Shown here: piece by piece, positions 34,861 to 42,459 of the stretch
Layout of the letters: every line of letters starts with the position of its first letter
Numbering within the stretch: the stretch's first letter is position 1
Assembly: GCA_017937485.1 (NCBI GenBank)
Contig: JAGBDN010000009.1
Coordinates: forward strand, 1-64,000
Source: Thermoguttaceae bacterium
Lineage (GTDB): Bacteria; Planctomycetota; Planctomycetia; Pirellulales; Thermoguttaceae
DNA: 64,000 nucleotides
Reading direction: 5' to 3'
Notes under the pieces: model-generated
Databases searched by the model: none
Told to the model about the DNA's origin: nothing
Seen by the model: the letters and a program-made list of their open reading frames with translations, nothing else
Position numbers and translations under genes: made by a program

Positions 34861-34899
34861 CGGCGAAGTTGGGAAAGTTAGGGGGATTGGGTCGGCGAA
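34861..34899. repeat. degenerate 9-nt-period intergenic repeat
   Basis: GGCGAAGTT-GGGAAAGTT-AGGGGGATT-GGGTCGGCG, upstream of the ParA-like gene on the opposite strand. Confidence 0.65.
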
Positions 34900-34920
34900 A
34901 TCGCCGCGTCGGCTAACGCT

Positions 34921-36129
34921 TTACTCCGTCAACGCGGCGACGATTTGCTCGACCGTCGCGGTTCCGGTAACGCCGATCTGCTTGATCGTGATCGACGAGA
35001 CGACGCCCGCTAAAAACGCCGACTCGACGAGCGAAAAACCGAGCGATTTCGCGAAAACGAAACCGGCGTTCGTCGCGTCGCCCGCGCCGCAAATATCGAA
35101 CGGCGGGGAAACCGGGCGCGGCGGGACGGCGGAAACGGCGATTTCGGTTGTTTGCGTTGTTTGCGTTGTTTGCGGCGTCGAGGCGAGCCGGGGGAAATCG
35201 GCGGTTGGCGACGTTTGGGAAACGTCGGCGGTTTCGGCGGTCGAGGAAAGCGGGGAAAGGGCGACGTCAAAAAGGAGGGAACCGAGGGCGCCGCGCGTCG
35301 CCAATACCGGGCGACCGTTGCGCTTCGCCAACCAAGCGCCCGCTTCGCAAAGCGCCGCGACGTTCGACTCCGCGTCGCCGGAGAGCGTCGTTTCTCGTTT
35401 GCGGTCGGCCCCGCGAGCGGTCGCGAAAACGTCGAGAAGTTCGTTCGCGTTGCACTTGACGAGCGTTTCGCGGTAACTTTCGGCGAAAAAGCGCGAGTCG
35501 CAAAGGAAGAAAACGTCGGGGTTGGCGCGGGCGACGTCCGCCAAAAAGGCGCGGAAGTTCGGCGAAAACGTCGTTTCCGAACCGGGCGGGAACTGCTCCA
35601 AAACGACGACCGCGTCGAACTCCGCGACGCGCTTGCGGAAGTTGGCTTGGAGCGCGTCGACCGCCGACGCCGGGAACGGGCCCGGGTTGCGAACGTCGAA
35701 ACGATTCGACTCGACCCAACCGCCGGCGCCGTCCGGGTTCGTCGGCTTAACATAAGTCGACGTAAGGACTTCCGACGACGCGACCATTCCGGAAACGTCG
35801 GCGCCGATTCCGCGAAGCGCTTTCAAAAGCTCGAAACCGTCGCCGTCGTCGCCGACGATTCCGAAGCAAAACGTCGCCGCGCCGAGCGCCCGCAAGTTGT
35901 TCGCGACCGTCCCGCCCGCTCCGGCAAAGACGCGTCGCGCCCGGATTTGGAACGCCGTTTTCCCGGTTTCGACCGAAATTTCGTTTAATTCCGGCGACAA
36001 AAAGAGATATTTGTCGAGACAAAAGTCGCCGATCACCGCGATTTTCGGCGTTTTCGCGGCGGCGAGACGCGCCAAACGGTCGGCTAAGTCGGCGGGCGGA
36101 GCGAACGGAACGGGCGTTAAATCGGACAT
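34921..36129 (-). CDS. PfkB/RfaE-type carbohydrate kinase
   Basis: 402 residues. PfkB signatures are an AGAGGTVANNLRALGA nucleotide-sugar region near residue 68 and the C-terminal DICGAGDATNAGFVFA with the catalytic Asp and anion hole. N-terminal IAVIGDFCLDKYLFL matches the HldE/RfaE ADP-heptose kinase subgroup, so phosphorylation of a heptose or similar sugar for envelope glycans is plausible. An insert near residue 300 contains TQTTQTTQTTE, encoded by three perfect 9-bp repeats at 35148-35174, and makes the protein longer than the usual 310-330. The Shine-Dalgarno is weak. The HAD phosphatase and a glycosyltransferase lie upstream on the same strand, consistent with sugar metabolism. Confidence 0.88.
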   Translation of the reverse strand: MSDLTPVPFAPPADLADRLARLAAAKTPKIAVIGDFCLDKYLFLSPELNEISVETGKTAFQIRARRVFAGAGGTVANNLRALGAATFCFGIVGDDGDGFELLKALRGIGADVSGMVASSEVLTSTYVKPTNPDGAGGWVESNRFDVRNPGPFPASAVDALQANFRKRVAEFDAVVVLEQFPPGSETTFSPNFRAFLADVARANPDVFFLCDSRFFAESYRETLVKCNANELLDVFATARGADRKRETTLSGDAESNVAALCEAGAWLAKRNGRPVLATRGALGSLLFDVALSPLSSTAETADVSQTSPTADFPRLASTPQTTQTTQTTEIAVSAVPPRPVSPPFDICGAGDATNAGFVFAKSLGFSLVESAFLAGVVSSITIKQIGVTGTATVEQIVAALTE

Positions 36130-36142
36130 TGGGAGCGCTTTC

Positions 36143-36190
36143 GGGAAAATAGGGGGATTGGCGCGGTCGCGAAAGTTGGCGGTTTTAGGG
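36143..36190. repeat. degenerate 9-nt-period intergenic repeat
   Basis: GGGAAAATA-GGGGGATTG-GCGCGG-type units followed by GAAAGTTGG and GGTTTTAGGG words, between the HAD and PfkB genes. Confidence 0.5.
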
Positions 36191-36213
36191 AAGACGCGGG
36201 GACGACGGCGAGT

Positions 36214-37044
36214 TTAAGCGTCGGCGCCGGTCGTTAAAAAGCGGAACAAACGCTCCGGAGCGGCAAAGTCCGGCGCGATAACGTCGGCGCCCGCTTCGAG
36301 GAGTCGGCCCCGCTTCCAAGCGTCGACGCCGGCGCCGGGGTTCGCTTCGTTCGTCGCGACGCCGACCGCGTAACCGCCGACTTCGCGGACGTTTTCGATC
36401 TCGACGTAACCGTCGCCGAAGCCGACCAACTCCGCGCCGTCGAGTTTGTTAATCTCAATCAAGCGCGAGATGACGAGCGCTTTCGAGAACGTCTTGTAAT
36501 CGTCCTGCGCGCCGTAAATTCCGCCGTCGAAAAAGTCCGTTAATTGAAGGAGTTCCGCCTCTTGCTTGACGTAAAACTCGTCGGTGCCGCTGGCGAGATA
36601 AAGTTTGTAACCGGCTTCGCGCAAAAGAGTTAAGAAACGACGCGCTCCCGGGACGACGAAATCGTCCGGAGAAGCGGTTCCGGCGGCCAACGCGTCGACT
36701 CGGCTTTGAATCCGCTCTTGAAGACGTCGCAAATATTCCTTTTTGTACAAAAGCGGATCGAGCGGCGTTCCTCCGCGCTCCTCGACTTCCTTCGCCAACT
36801 GAATGCATTGGTAAATCGTTTGTTTGCCGGTGATTCGGTCGACGAAATCGCGAACGATTCGCTCCGCTTCCGCCGCGTCCTCCATCGTTTCGAGGAGAAC
36901 TTCGCAAAAATACGGAACCATAATGTTCTGCCAACCTTCGCGAACGAGGCTCAACGTGCCGTCGAAATCGAAAAGCGCGGCGCGAAAACGGCGGTCGGTT
37001 TGAGGGGCGCGGATAATTTCAAGAGAAAACGGCGAGGCGGTCAA
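36214..37044 (-). CDS. HAD superfamily phosphatase, TTG start
   Basis: 276 residues if started at the TTG at 37044, which has AAAGGAG 7 nt upstream. No ATG with a ribosome binding site exists upstream, and the in-frame extension to 37131 lies within the 9-nt repeat region. Motif I FDFDGTLSLV, motif II LASGTDEFY (Ser/Thr), a motif III Lys (DYKTFSKAL) and motif IV GFGDGYVEIENV define a haloacid-dehalogenase phosphohydrolase with a helical cap at about 40-140. Likely a sugar phosphatase. Gene order with the PfkB kinase suggests a shared sugar-phosphate pathway. Confidence 0.87.
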   Translation of the reverse strand: MTASPFSLEIIRAPQTDRRFRAALFDFDGTLSLVREGWQNIMVPYFCEVLLETMEDAAEAERIVRDFVDRITGKQTIYQCIQLAKEVEERGGTPLDPLLYKKEYLRRLQERIQSRVDALAAGTASPDDFVVPGARRFLTLLREAGYKLYLASGTDEFYVKQEAELLQLTDFFDGGIYGAQDDYKTFSKALVISRLIEINKLDGAELVGFGDGYVEIENVREVGGYAVGVATNEANPGAGVDAWKRGRLLEAGADVIAPDFAAPERLFRFLTTGADA

Positions 37045-37155
37045 CGGAACGCTCCTTTCGGGACGGTAAAGCGGCGAAATTGGGAAGATTGACGGGGATA
37101 GAAAGCGGCGAACCGTCGTCGAGGACGGCAATTTGTTCGCGGTTTCGACCGTTCT

Positions 37156-37185
37156 ATTTTAACTCCAGCCGTCGCCGTTTGTCAA
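37156..37185 (-). promoter_or_regulatory. sigma-70-type promoter for the HAD gene
   Basis: On the minus strand: perfect TTGACA (37185-37180), 18-nt spacer, TAAAAT (37161-37156). The leader to the TTG start is about 105 nt. Confidence 0.7.
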
Positions 37186-37359
37186 GGAACGAACGAATTT
37201 TGAGAGAATTTCTCGTAAAATAATCGCAAGATTCGCCGACCGCGCAAAGAAAACGAAAATAAAAACCATTTGATTTTTTAATCAAAAGGTAATCTATATT
37301 TCTTTTAAAAAAGCGTTTTTGGAAGTTTTCAGCGGTAAAAGAATGGAAAAAACGAGAAA

Positions 37360-37408
37360 AAAGAAGAAAAACAGACCGCCGCGTCGAGCCAAAACGCAAG
37401 ACGCGGCG
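37360..37408 (-). terminator. rho-independent terminator of the glycosyltransferase-methyltransferase gene
   Basis: Perfect 9-bp stem CGCCGCGTC / GACGCGGCG (37377-37385, 37400-37408), followed on the minus strand by GTCTG and a T-rich tract. Confidence 0.75.
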
Positions 37409-37444
37409 AATCGGAAGAAAGGACGGCGTTCGACGGGGGACGGT

Positions 37445-38938
37445 TTAACGTTCCGGCGTCGCGACGACGAAGAAACGAGCGCCGGAAACGAATTGGTCGA
37501 GCCAACGCGTCCAACGGAAGAGCGAATCGTAAAGTTTGAGCGCTTTCCGACTCGGCGTTTTGCCGTCGCGTTGACCTAAGAACGCCGCGAGCGCGTCAAA
37601 GCGTTCAATTTTTTCGGCGCGGAATCCGGCGGCGGCGAGGTTTCGTTTGATTTCTCGTTCCGAATAAGATTCCGAACCGCAAGCGGGAAGCGTAAAAACG
37701 ACGCGACCGTTAGATTTTAACAGCGAACGGAGGCGACCGAAGGCGTCGGCGTCGTCGAAACGGAGCGCGTCGACTCGGTTGAAAGCGACGATCGCGTCGT
37801 ATTCGGCGTTGCAGACGACGAGCGTTTTGGATTCGGCGCTTTGGGAAGGTTGCGCGGTCGGGGCGCTTTCCGTCGATTGGGAGGAATCGCTAAAATCGAG
37901 AAGCGGAGCGTTTTCGTCGGACGCGTCGAGGCGGAGGCGAGCGACGTCGACGACCGCGTTGCCGTCGTAACCGGCGCGTAAAAATTTGACGTTTTTCGCG
38001 TCCGCGTCGGCGAGCGTCAACCGTTCTTTTTGCGGCAGATAGCGCGACGTTTCCCCTTGGCCCGCGCCGATTTCGAGCGTTTGCAAACCGAGATAAGGAA
38101 CGGCCTTGGCGACGGTCGCTTTGGTTGAAAGACGGCTGCGTTCGAACGTTTGCGCGGCGGCTCCGTCGGAATCGCCGTCGTAAAAACAGTCGTCGACGAG
38201 CCAATATTTAACGATGGTGCGGATCGCGCTGACGCCGTCTTTCCAACCGATTTTCTTCCCTTCCGAGTAACGGCGTCCGTTGTAACTGATCGGCACTTCG
38301 TAGACCGTCCAGCCGCGCTTGGCGATTTTCGCGGTGATTTCCGGCTCGATTCCAAACCGATTTGAACGGAGCGGAATCGACTTTAACACGTCGGCGCGAA
38401 ACGCTTTATAACACGTTTCCATATCGGTCAGGTCGAGTCCGGTCGTCCAGTTGGAAAGATGGGTTAAAAATAGATTTCCGAGCTTGTGATGATAATTGAC
38501 AATTTTGCGCGTTTCGCGAGTCGCAAATCGCGAACCGTACACGACGTCGGCGCGACCGTCGAGAAGAGGGGCCAAGACGAGCGAATATTCGTTCGGATTG
38601 TATTCGAGGTCGGCGTCTTGAATAATCGCGTAATCGCCTCTCGTTTCTTGGATTGCGCGTCGGATGGCGGCGCCTTTTCCTTGATTTTTCGGCTGTCGAA
38701 ACGCTCGAATTTTGTTCGGATAACGGGCGACGATCGACGCGATCACCTCCGGCGTGCGGTCGGTCGAGCAATCATCGACGAGAATCAGTTCCCGGTCGAC
38801 GCCCTCGGGAAGGGGCGCCGCCAAAACGCGCTCGACGACTCGCGCCAAATACGCCTGTTCGTTGTAAACCGGAATCAAAATCGAAAAGAGGACGCTCCCG
38901 CGTTCGGCGGAAGTCGACGGCGAAACGTTGGCGCTCAT
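37445..38938 (-). CDS. fused glycosyltransferase family 2 and SAM-dependent methyltransferase
   Basis: 497 residues. Residues 15-250 are a GT2 enzyme of the dolichyl-/undecaprenyl-phosphate mannose synthase type: ILIPVYNEQAYL, LILVDDCSTDRTP, IIQDADLEYNP (DxD metal site), and CYKAFRADVLKSIPLRSNRFGIEPEIT. Residues 275-497 hold a Rossmann methyltransferase with the glycine motif LEIGAGQGETSRYL and LADADAKNVKFL. A Ser/Gln-rich insert (SDSSQSTESAPTAQPSQS) interrupts it before DAIVAFNRVD. Likely transfers a sugar to a lipid carrier, with a methylation step. Such fusions are known in bacterial surface-glycan loci. No Shine-Dalgarno before the ATG at 38938. Confidence 0.9.
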   Translation of the reverse strand: MSANVSPSTSAERGSVLFSILIPVYNEQAYLARVVERVLAAPLPEGVDRELILVDDCSTDRTPEVIASIVARYPNKIRAFRQPKNQGKGAAIRRAIQETRGDYAIIQDADLEYNPNEYSLVLAPLLDGRADVVYGSRFATRETRKIVNYHHKLGNLFLTHLSNWTTGLDLTDMETCYKAFRADVLKSIPLRSNRFGIEPEITAKIAKRGWTVYEVPISYNGRRYSEGKKIGWKDGVSAIRTIVKYWLVDDCFYDGDSDGAAAQTFERSRLSTKATVAKAVPYLGLQTLEIGAGQGETSRYLPQKERLTLADADAKNVKFLRAGYDGNAVVDVARLRLDASDENAPLLDFSDSSQSTESAPTAQPSQSAESKTLVVCNAEYDAIVAFNRVDALRFDDADAFGRLRSLLKSNGRVVFTLPACGSESYSEREIKRNLAAAGFRAEKIERFDALAAFLGQRDGKTPSRKALKLYDSLFRWTRWLDQFVSGARFFVVATPER

Positions 38939-39378
38939 ATTAGTTTGCGTTGAATAGGGGAAGTAGGAAAGCGGACGACTAGCGAAAATAAATAAAATAA
39001 ACGGTTCGGAGCGTTCGACTTCCGTCGCAAGAGGGCGAAACGGAACGTCGACAAACCCGGCGAAGTCGCGCTATTTTCTTTATATTAACCATTATAGCGA
39101 GAAGCGCAAGAAGGTGAAGCGGCGTCCGCGTTATTTTCGGGCGCTTTTGCGTCGCGACGGCGGAAAAATCGGACGGAACCGAAGAAAACGAACGATCGGA
39201 GGCTTTACGTCGGCGAAAAAACGTTATAATATAAAAGAGAAAAAACGCGACGAAAGAAGGGCGCCCGTCGCGTCGAAACGCTTGTTTGTCGCGGCGCCGT
39301 CTTTTCGAAACGTGAAACGTTAAGGTCGCCGAGCGAGCGAACGAACGACGGCGGCTTCTTTTTAAGAAAGGGTTGAAA
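38939..39378. other. divergent intergenic region with possible rubrerythrin promoter
   Basis: Begins with a short degenerate 9-nt repeat (38949-38976, GTTGAATAG-GGGAAGTAG-GAAAGCGG). A TATAAT at 39225-39230 is a good -10 candidate for the rubrerythrin gene, with only a weak -35 (CTTTAC). No gene supported. Confidence 0.45.
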
Positions 39379-39957
39379 ATGAAGAGTTTAAAAGGTACGA
39401 AGACCGAAGCGAATCTGTTGAAAGCGTTCGCCGGCGAGTCGCAAGCGCGCAACCGTTACACCTACTTCGCGTCGCAAGCGAAGAAAGACGGGTTCGAACT
39501 CGTCGCCTCCGTTTTTGAAGAAACCGCGAACCAAGAAAAGGAACACGCGAAGCGTTTCTTTAAGTTCTTGGAAGGCGGCGACTTGGAAATCACCGCGACC
39601 TTCCCGGCGGGCAAAATCGGGACGACGCTCGAAAACCTCCTCGCGGCGGCTTGCGGCGAACAAGAGGAATGGGAACAAATGTATCCGGAATTCGCGAAAG
39701 TCGCGGAAGAAGAAGGCTTTAACGAAATCGCCGCCGTTTTCCGCAACGTCGCGATCGCCGAAAAACAACACGAACGCCGTTATCGCGGTTTCGCCGAAGC
39801 CGTTCAAAACGGAACGATGTTCGAAAACGACGGCGAAATCGTTTGGCGTTGCCGCAACTGCGGTTTCGTTCACCTCGGCAAGTCGGCGCCGAAAGTTTGC
39901 CCGGCCTGCGCGCACCCGCAAGCGCACTTCGAACGCCTCGCCGAGAACTGGAAGTAG
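39379..39957 (+). CDS. rbr: rubrerythrin
   Basis: 192 residues, ATG at 39379 behind AAGAAAGGG. Ferritin-like diiron domain with paired ligands (Glu in [23 protein letters not shown], and the later [10 protein letters not shown]), then a rubredoxin-like C-terminal domain with two CxxC knuckles (WRCRNCGF and [11 protein letters not shown]). Reduces hydrogen peroxide using electrons from rubredoxin or NADH in the cytoplasm, typical of anaerobes or microaerobes coping with oxygen. That is a hint about lifestyle, not proof. Codon use is C-richer than most neighbours, as for the ribosomal genes, suggesting high expression. Confidence 0.96.
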   Translation: MKSLKGTKTEANLLKAFAGESQARNRYTYFASQAKKDGFELVASVFEETANQEKEHAKRFFKFLEGGDLEITATFPAGKIGTTLENLLAAACGEQEEWEQMYPEFAKVAEEEGFNEIAAVFRNVAIAEKQHERRYRGFAEAVQNGTMFENDGEIVWRCRNCGFVHLGKSAPKVCPACAHPQAHFERLAENWK

Positions 39958-40009
39958 TTCGAAACGCCGTTTTTTAAAGAGTCTTTGATTTTTTGAAAAC
40001 GGAAACGAA

Positions 40010-40054
40010 AACGCGCCGTTCGAGCGGTTGAAAACGCCGAACGGCGCGTTTTTT
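40010..40054. terminator. bidirectional terminator between rubrerythrin and thiE
   Basis: Perfect 13-bp stem AACGCGCCGTTCG / CGAACGGCGCGTT (40010-40022, 40038-40050). T-run on the plus side, and TTTTCGTTT on the minus side. Confidence 0.85.
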
Positions 40055-40133
40055 GTCGACGTTGAACGGGACGCAAACGCCGCGTTTGAAAACGTTGAAA
40101 AATGTTTGATTAATCGGCGGCTCCGGCGTCGCT

Positions 40134-40805
40134 TCAAAAGAGCGAGCGGAGTTCCCGCGTCTTGGCGACGACGTCCGGCGCTTGCGTTATCTCTGTAACG
40201 AGCGCGATTCTTTCGATGCCGAGCGAGCGCAACGTCTTGATGTGGCGCGCTTTAATTCCGCCCATTACGGTGCTGGGAACGGTCGTCGCTTTTCTTAATT
40301 CCGCTAAAAGTTCGAGCCCGACCGGCGGGTAGGCGACCGCTTTCGTCTGCGTCGCGAAAATCGGCCCGATATTTAAATAGTCGACGTTAAGCGCTTGCGC
40401 TTCTTGGATTTCCGCGAGGTTGTGCGTCGACGCGCCGATCAATAATTCCGGCGCTAAACGTTTGGCAATTTGGAACGGCAAGTCGTCTTGGCCGAGGTGA
40501 ACGCCGTCCGCGTTCGCCGCCAGCGCGACGTCGAGGCGGTCGTCGACGATAAAGAGCGCGCCGAAACGGTTTGCGAGTTTGCGGCATTCGACGGCGAGTC
40601 GGAAAACGTCGCGGTCGGACGCCGTTTTTTCGCGAAGTTGAACGATTCGCGCGCCTCCTTCGAAAACTTGTCGAACGACGTCGAGCGGGTCGCGCCCGGC
40701 GCAAAATTCCGACGTAACGACCGGATAAATATCGACTTGACGAAACGCCGCCGCGCGTTCGGCGAGCGAGCGAAAACAGGACGACGGGGCGGTGAATGGC
40801 GACAT
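40134..40805 (-). CDS. thiE: thiamine-phosphate synthase
   Basis: 223 residues from the ATG at 40805; an in-frame TTG at 40820 is an alternative. TIM-barrel motifs of ThiE are complete: VQLREKTASDRDVF, LFIVDDRLDVALAANADGVHLGQDDLP, LLIGASTHNLAEI, YLNIGPIFATQTK, VMGGIKARHIKTL. It couples hydroxymethylpyrimidine pyrophosphate with the thiazole phosphate to give thiamine monophosphate in the cytoplasm. It follows thi4 on the same strand across a 281-nt gap with a perfect inverted repeat, so it may or may not share the riboswitch-controlled transcript. Confidence 0.94.
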   Translation of the reverse strand: MSPFTAPSSCFRSLAERAAAFRQVDIYPVVTSEFCAGRDPLDVVRQVFEGGARIVQLREKTASDRDVFRLAVECRKLANRFGALFIVDDRLDVALAANADGVHLGQDDLPFQIAKRLAPELLIGASTHNLAEIQEAQALNVDYLNIGPIFATQTKAVAYPPVGLELLAELRKATTVPSTVMGGIKARHIKTLRSLGIERIALVTEITQAPDVVAKTRELRSLF

Positions 40806-40859
40806 AGTAAGCGGTTGCAAAAAAAGGTTGATCGTGAAAAAGAAAACGTCAGGCGGCGA

Positions 40860-40900
40860 CGCTAAACTTATAATAATAAACGCTTATTATAAGTTTAGCG
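40860..40900. repeat. perfect 17-bp inverted repeat (AT-rich hairpin)
   Basis: CGCTAAACTTATAATAA (40860-40876), 7-nt loop, and its exact reverse complement (40884-40900). No T-run on either side, so not a standard terminator. The related TTATAATAAG word recurs at 42252 and 42315. Confidence 0.85.
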
Positions 40901-41086
40901 TAATAAGCGCCGGAGTTCGGCAAATCGTCCGCGACGGCGCGTCGTCCGAATCAAGCGAATCGTTGGAGGCGACGCGGCGTCGGAGGCGCTCGAATCGTCG
41001 GAGACGGGCGGCGTCGGAGGCGCGCGAATAGTCCGAATCGTTGGAACCGGCGGTCGCGGACGACCTTGGGAAAACGGTCGGTTCGA

Positions 41087-41863
41087 TTAACGTTGCAAAC
41101 TTTCTTGAATCAAACGCGCCGCTTTGCGACCGGAAAGGAGCATACCGCCGAAAATCGGACCCATTCTATAGCCGCCCATTACGTTGTTTGCGCTCATTCC
41201 GCAAGCGAAAAGATTCGGGAAATATTCGCGCGTGTTTTCGACCGTCGACGCTTCGCCGGACGTCGCGAACATCGGTTTTTCTCCGAGGATTCCGCCGGTC
41301 GGGGTGTCGAGTTTGATTTGCGCTTTTTTTGTCGCGAGATTGATAATTTCGCTCGGGTGCCCGGTGCCGTCGAGAACGCGTTTGGCGAGAACGACGAGCG
41401 GATCGACGTGCATTCCGAGGCGCTCGACCGGCGTCCAGTTGACGACGAGCCCGCCGATTTCGCCGTTTTTGAAGACGACGTCCTCGACGCTCATTGCGTT
41501 AAACAGTTTCGCGCCGGACTTTAACGCGCCGAAGATTAAACCGCTCGCCATCTCGACCGTGTCGAGCGTGAAAAAGCCGGGCGCGGTCGCGATCTCTTGC
41601 GTTCGAATTCCGAAATCGTCGAGAATTTCGAGCGCGTCGCGTTGAACGACGGCTTCGTTGAAGAGCATACCGCCGCCCCAGGTTCCGCCGCCAGGCGCGA
41701 GTTTGCGTTCGAAAATCGCCGTTTTGACGCCCGCGTCGGCCAAATATTTCGCCGCGACGAGAGCCGACGGGCCGCCGCCGACGATCGCGACGTCGACTTG
41801 AAGATAATCGTTAAGTTTTGCGCTAAAAGAAGATACGATCGCGGAAGAAACGAGGTTTTCCAT
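41087..41863 (-). CDS. thi4: Thi4-family thiazole synthase, His-type (sulfide-dependent)
   Basis: 258 residues. FAD/NAD-binding N-terminus [23 protein letters not shown], then [18 protein letters not shown], and the C-terminal [24 protein letters not shown], all hallmark Thi4. In suicidal yeast-type Thi4 the sulfur donor is a Cys in the loop after NWT-V. Here that loop reads [14 protein letters not shown], with His, as in archaeal/bacterial enzymes that use free sulfide catalytically. It makes the adenylated thiazole carboxylate for thiamine. The ATG at 41863 is behind AAAGGAAA, which is buried in a hairpin. Expression is under the TPP riboswitch. Confidence 0.93.
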   Translation of the reverse strand: MENLVSSAIVSSFSAKLNDYLQVDVAIVGGGPSALVAAKYLADAGVKTAIFERKLAPGGGTWGGGMLFNEAVVQRDALEILDDFGIRTQEIATAPGFFTLDTVEMASGLIFGALKSGAKLFNAMSVEDVVFKNGEIGGLVVNWTPVERLGMHVDPLVVLAKRVLDGTGHPSEIINLATKKAQIKLDTPTGGILGEKPMFATSGEASTVENTREYFPNLFACGMSANNVMGGYRMGPIFGGMLLSGRKAARLIQESLQR

Positions 41864-41871
41864 CGTCGGCG

Positions 41872-41900
41872 TTTCCTTTCTTGAGCGAGGCGAAAGGAAA
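41872..41900 (-). promoter_or_regulatory. Shine-Dalgarno-sequestering hairpin of thi4
   Basis: AAAGGAAA (reverse complement of 41872-41879), containing the thi4 ribosome binding site, pairs perfectly over 8 bp with TTTCCTTT (reverse complement of 41893-41900) across a 13-nt loop. Confidence 0.6.
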
Positions 41901-41977
41901 TTGGGCCGATTGCGCGGCGTTCGAGCGACCTCGGTTAAACGGAAAGGTCGCGGGGAAACGGGGCGCGTCGCTCGTAA

Positions 41978-42057
41978 TTTCCTTCGCCGGCATTATCCGG
42001 AGCAGGTTCGAGGGGTGCTTCTCAGCCTCCGTTCGCGGTCGAACGAAAGCGCCCCCA
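41978..42057 (-). ncRNA. TPP riboswitch (THI element) upstream of thi4
   Basis: Read on the minus strand, GGGGGCGC at the 5' end is followed by the conserved GGCTGAGAAG, then CACCCCTCGAACCTG and CCGGATAATGCCGGCG, ending in AAGGAAA. These are the pyrimidine-sensing CUGAGA and pyrophosphate-sensing helix elements of the thiamine pyrophosphate aptamer, in the right order and spacing. It lies about 115 nt upstream of thi4 and should switch it off when TPP is abundant, most likely at translation, because a Shine-Dalgarno hairpin and not a U-run terminator follows. Confidence 0.95.
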
Positions 42058-42185
42058 TTACGTTGGCGGGTCGACCGAACGTTGGGATCGCGTCGCTAAA
42101 CGTCGACCGTTCGGTCGTTTGCGTTGTTTCGGAAACGTTAGGCGCAAAAAAAAACGGACGGCGCGAAACGCTCGAAACGACGGTC

Positions 42186-42213
42186 ATTATAATCGTTTGG
42201 CGGAAGAACGCAA
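42186..42213 (-). promoter_or_regulatory. promoter of the thi4 leader
   Basis: On the minus strand TTGCGT (42213-42208), 16-nt spacer and perfect TATAAT (42191-42186). Transcription would begin about 120 nt before the end of the TPP aptamer. Confidence 0.55.
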
Positions 42214-42248
42214 GGGGGCGGCGTCATTTTTTTGACGTTTTGGAGAAT

Positions 42249-42340
42249 TAGGAACGCTTATAATAAGTCGCGCTAATGAAGACTCGGCGAATGAAGAAAA
42301 TGGAATAAGCGGCGCTTATAATAAGCGAGGCTAATAAAGA
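42249..42340. repeat. direct repeat of CGCTTATAATAAG elements
   Basis: CGCTTATAATAAGTCGCGCTAATGAAG-like units begin near 42251 and 42314. The second contains the palindrome CGCTTATAATAAGCG. Related to the inverted repeat at 40860. Confidence 0.7.
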
Positions 42341-42347
42341 GCGGCGC

Positions 42348-42382
42348 CAAAACCGACGCGTTCGCGGGAGGAACGCGTCGGT
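42348..42382 (-). terminator. terminator of the beta-CASP ribonuclease gene
   Basis: Perfect 12-bp stem ACCGACGCGTTC / GAACGCGTCGGT (42352-42363, 42371-42382) with a short T-run on the minus side. Confidence 0.6.
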
Positions 42383-42459
42383 TCGAGCGGTTGGAATATA
42401 GAAGCGTTGAACGGTTAAGCGATTAAACGACAACGCGTTAACGTTTGACGGGCGCGGCG

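Noticed and set aside
40860..40900. Inverted repeat considered as a rho-independent terminator for thi4
   Set aside because: Stem is AT-rich and no T-run follows on either strand; 187 nt from the stop codon.
42040..42180. Second riboswitch or leader peptide upstream of the TPP aptamer
   Set aside because: Only promoter-like elements could be identified; no conserved aptamer words and no short ORF with a ribosome binding site.
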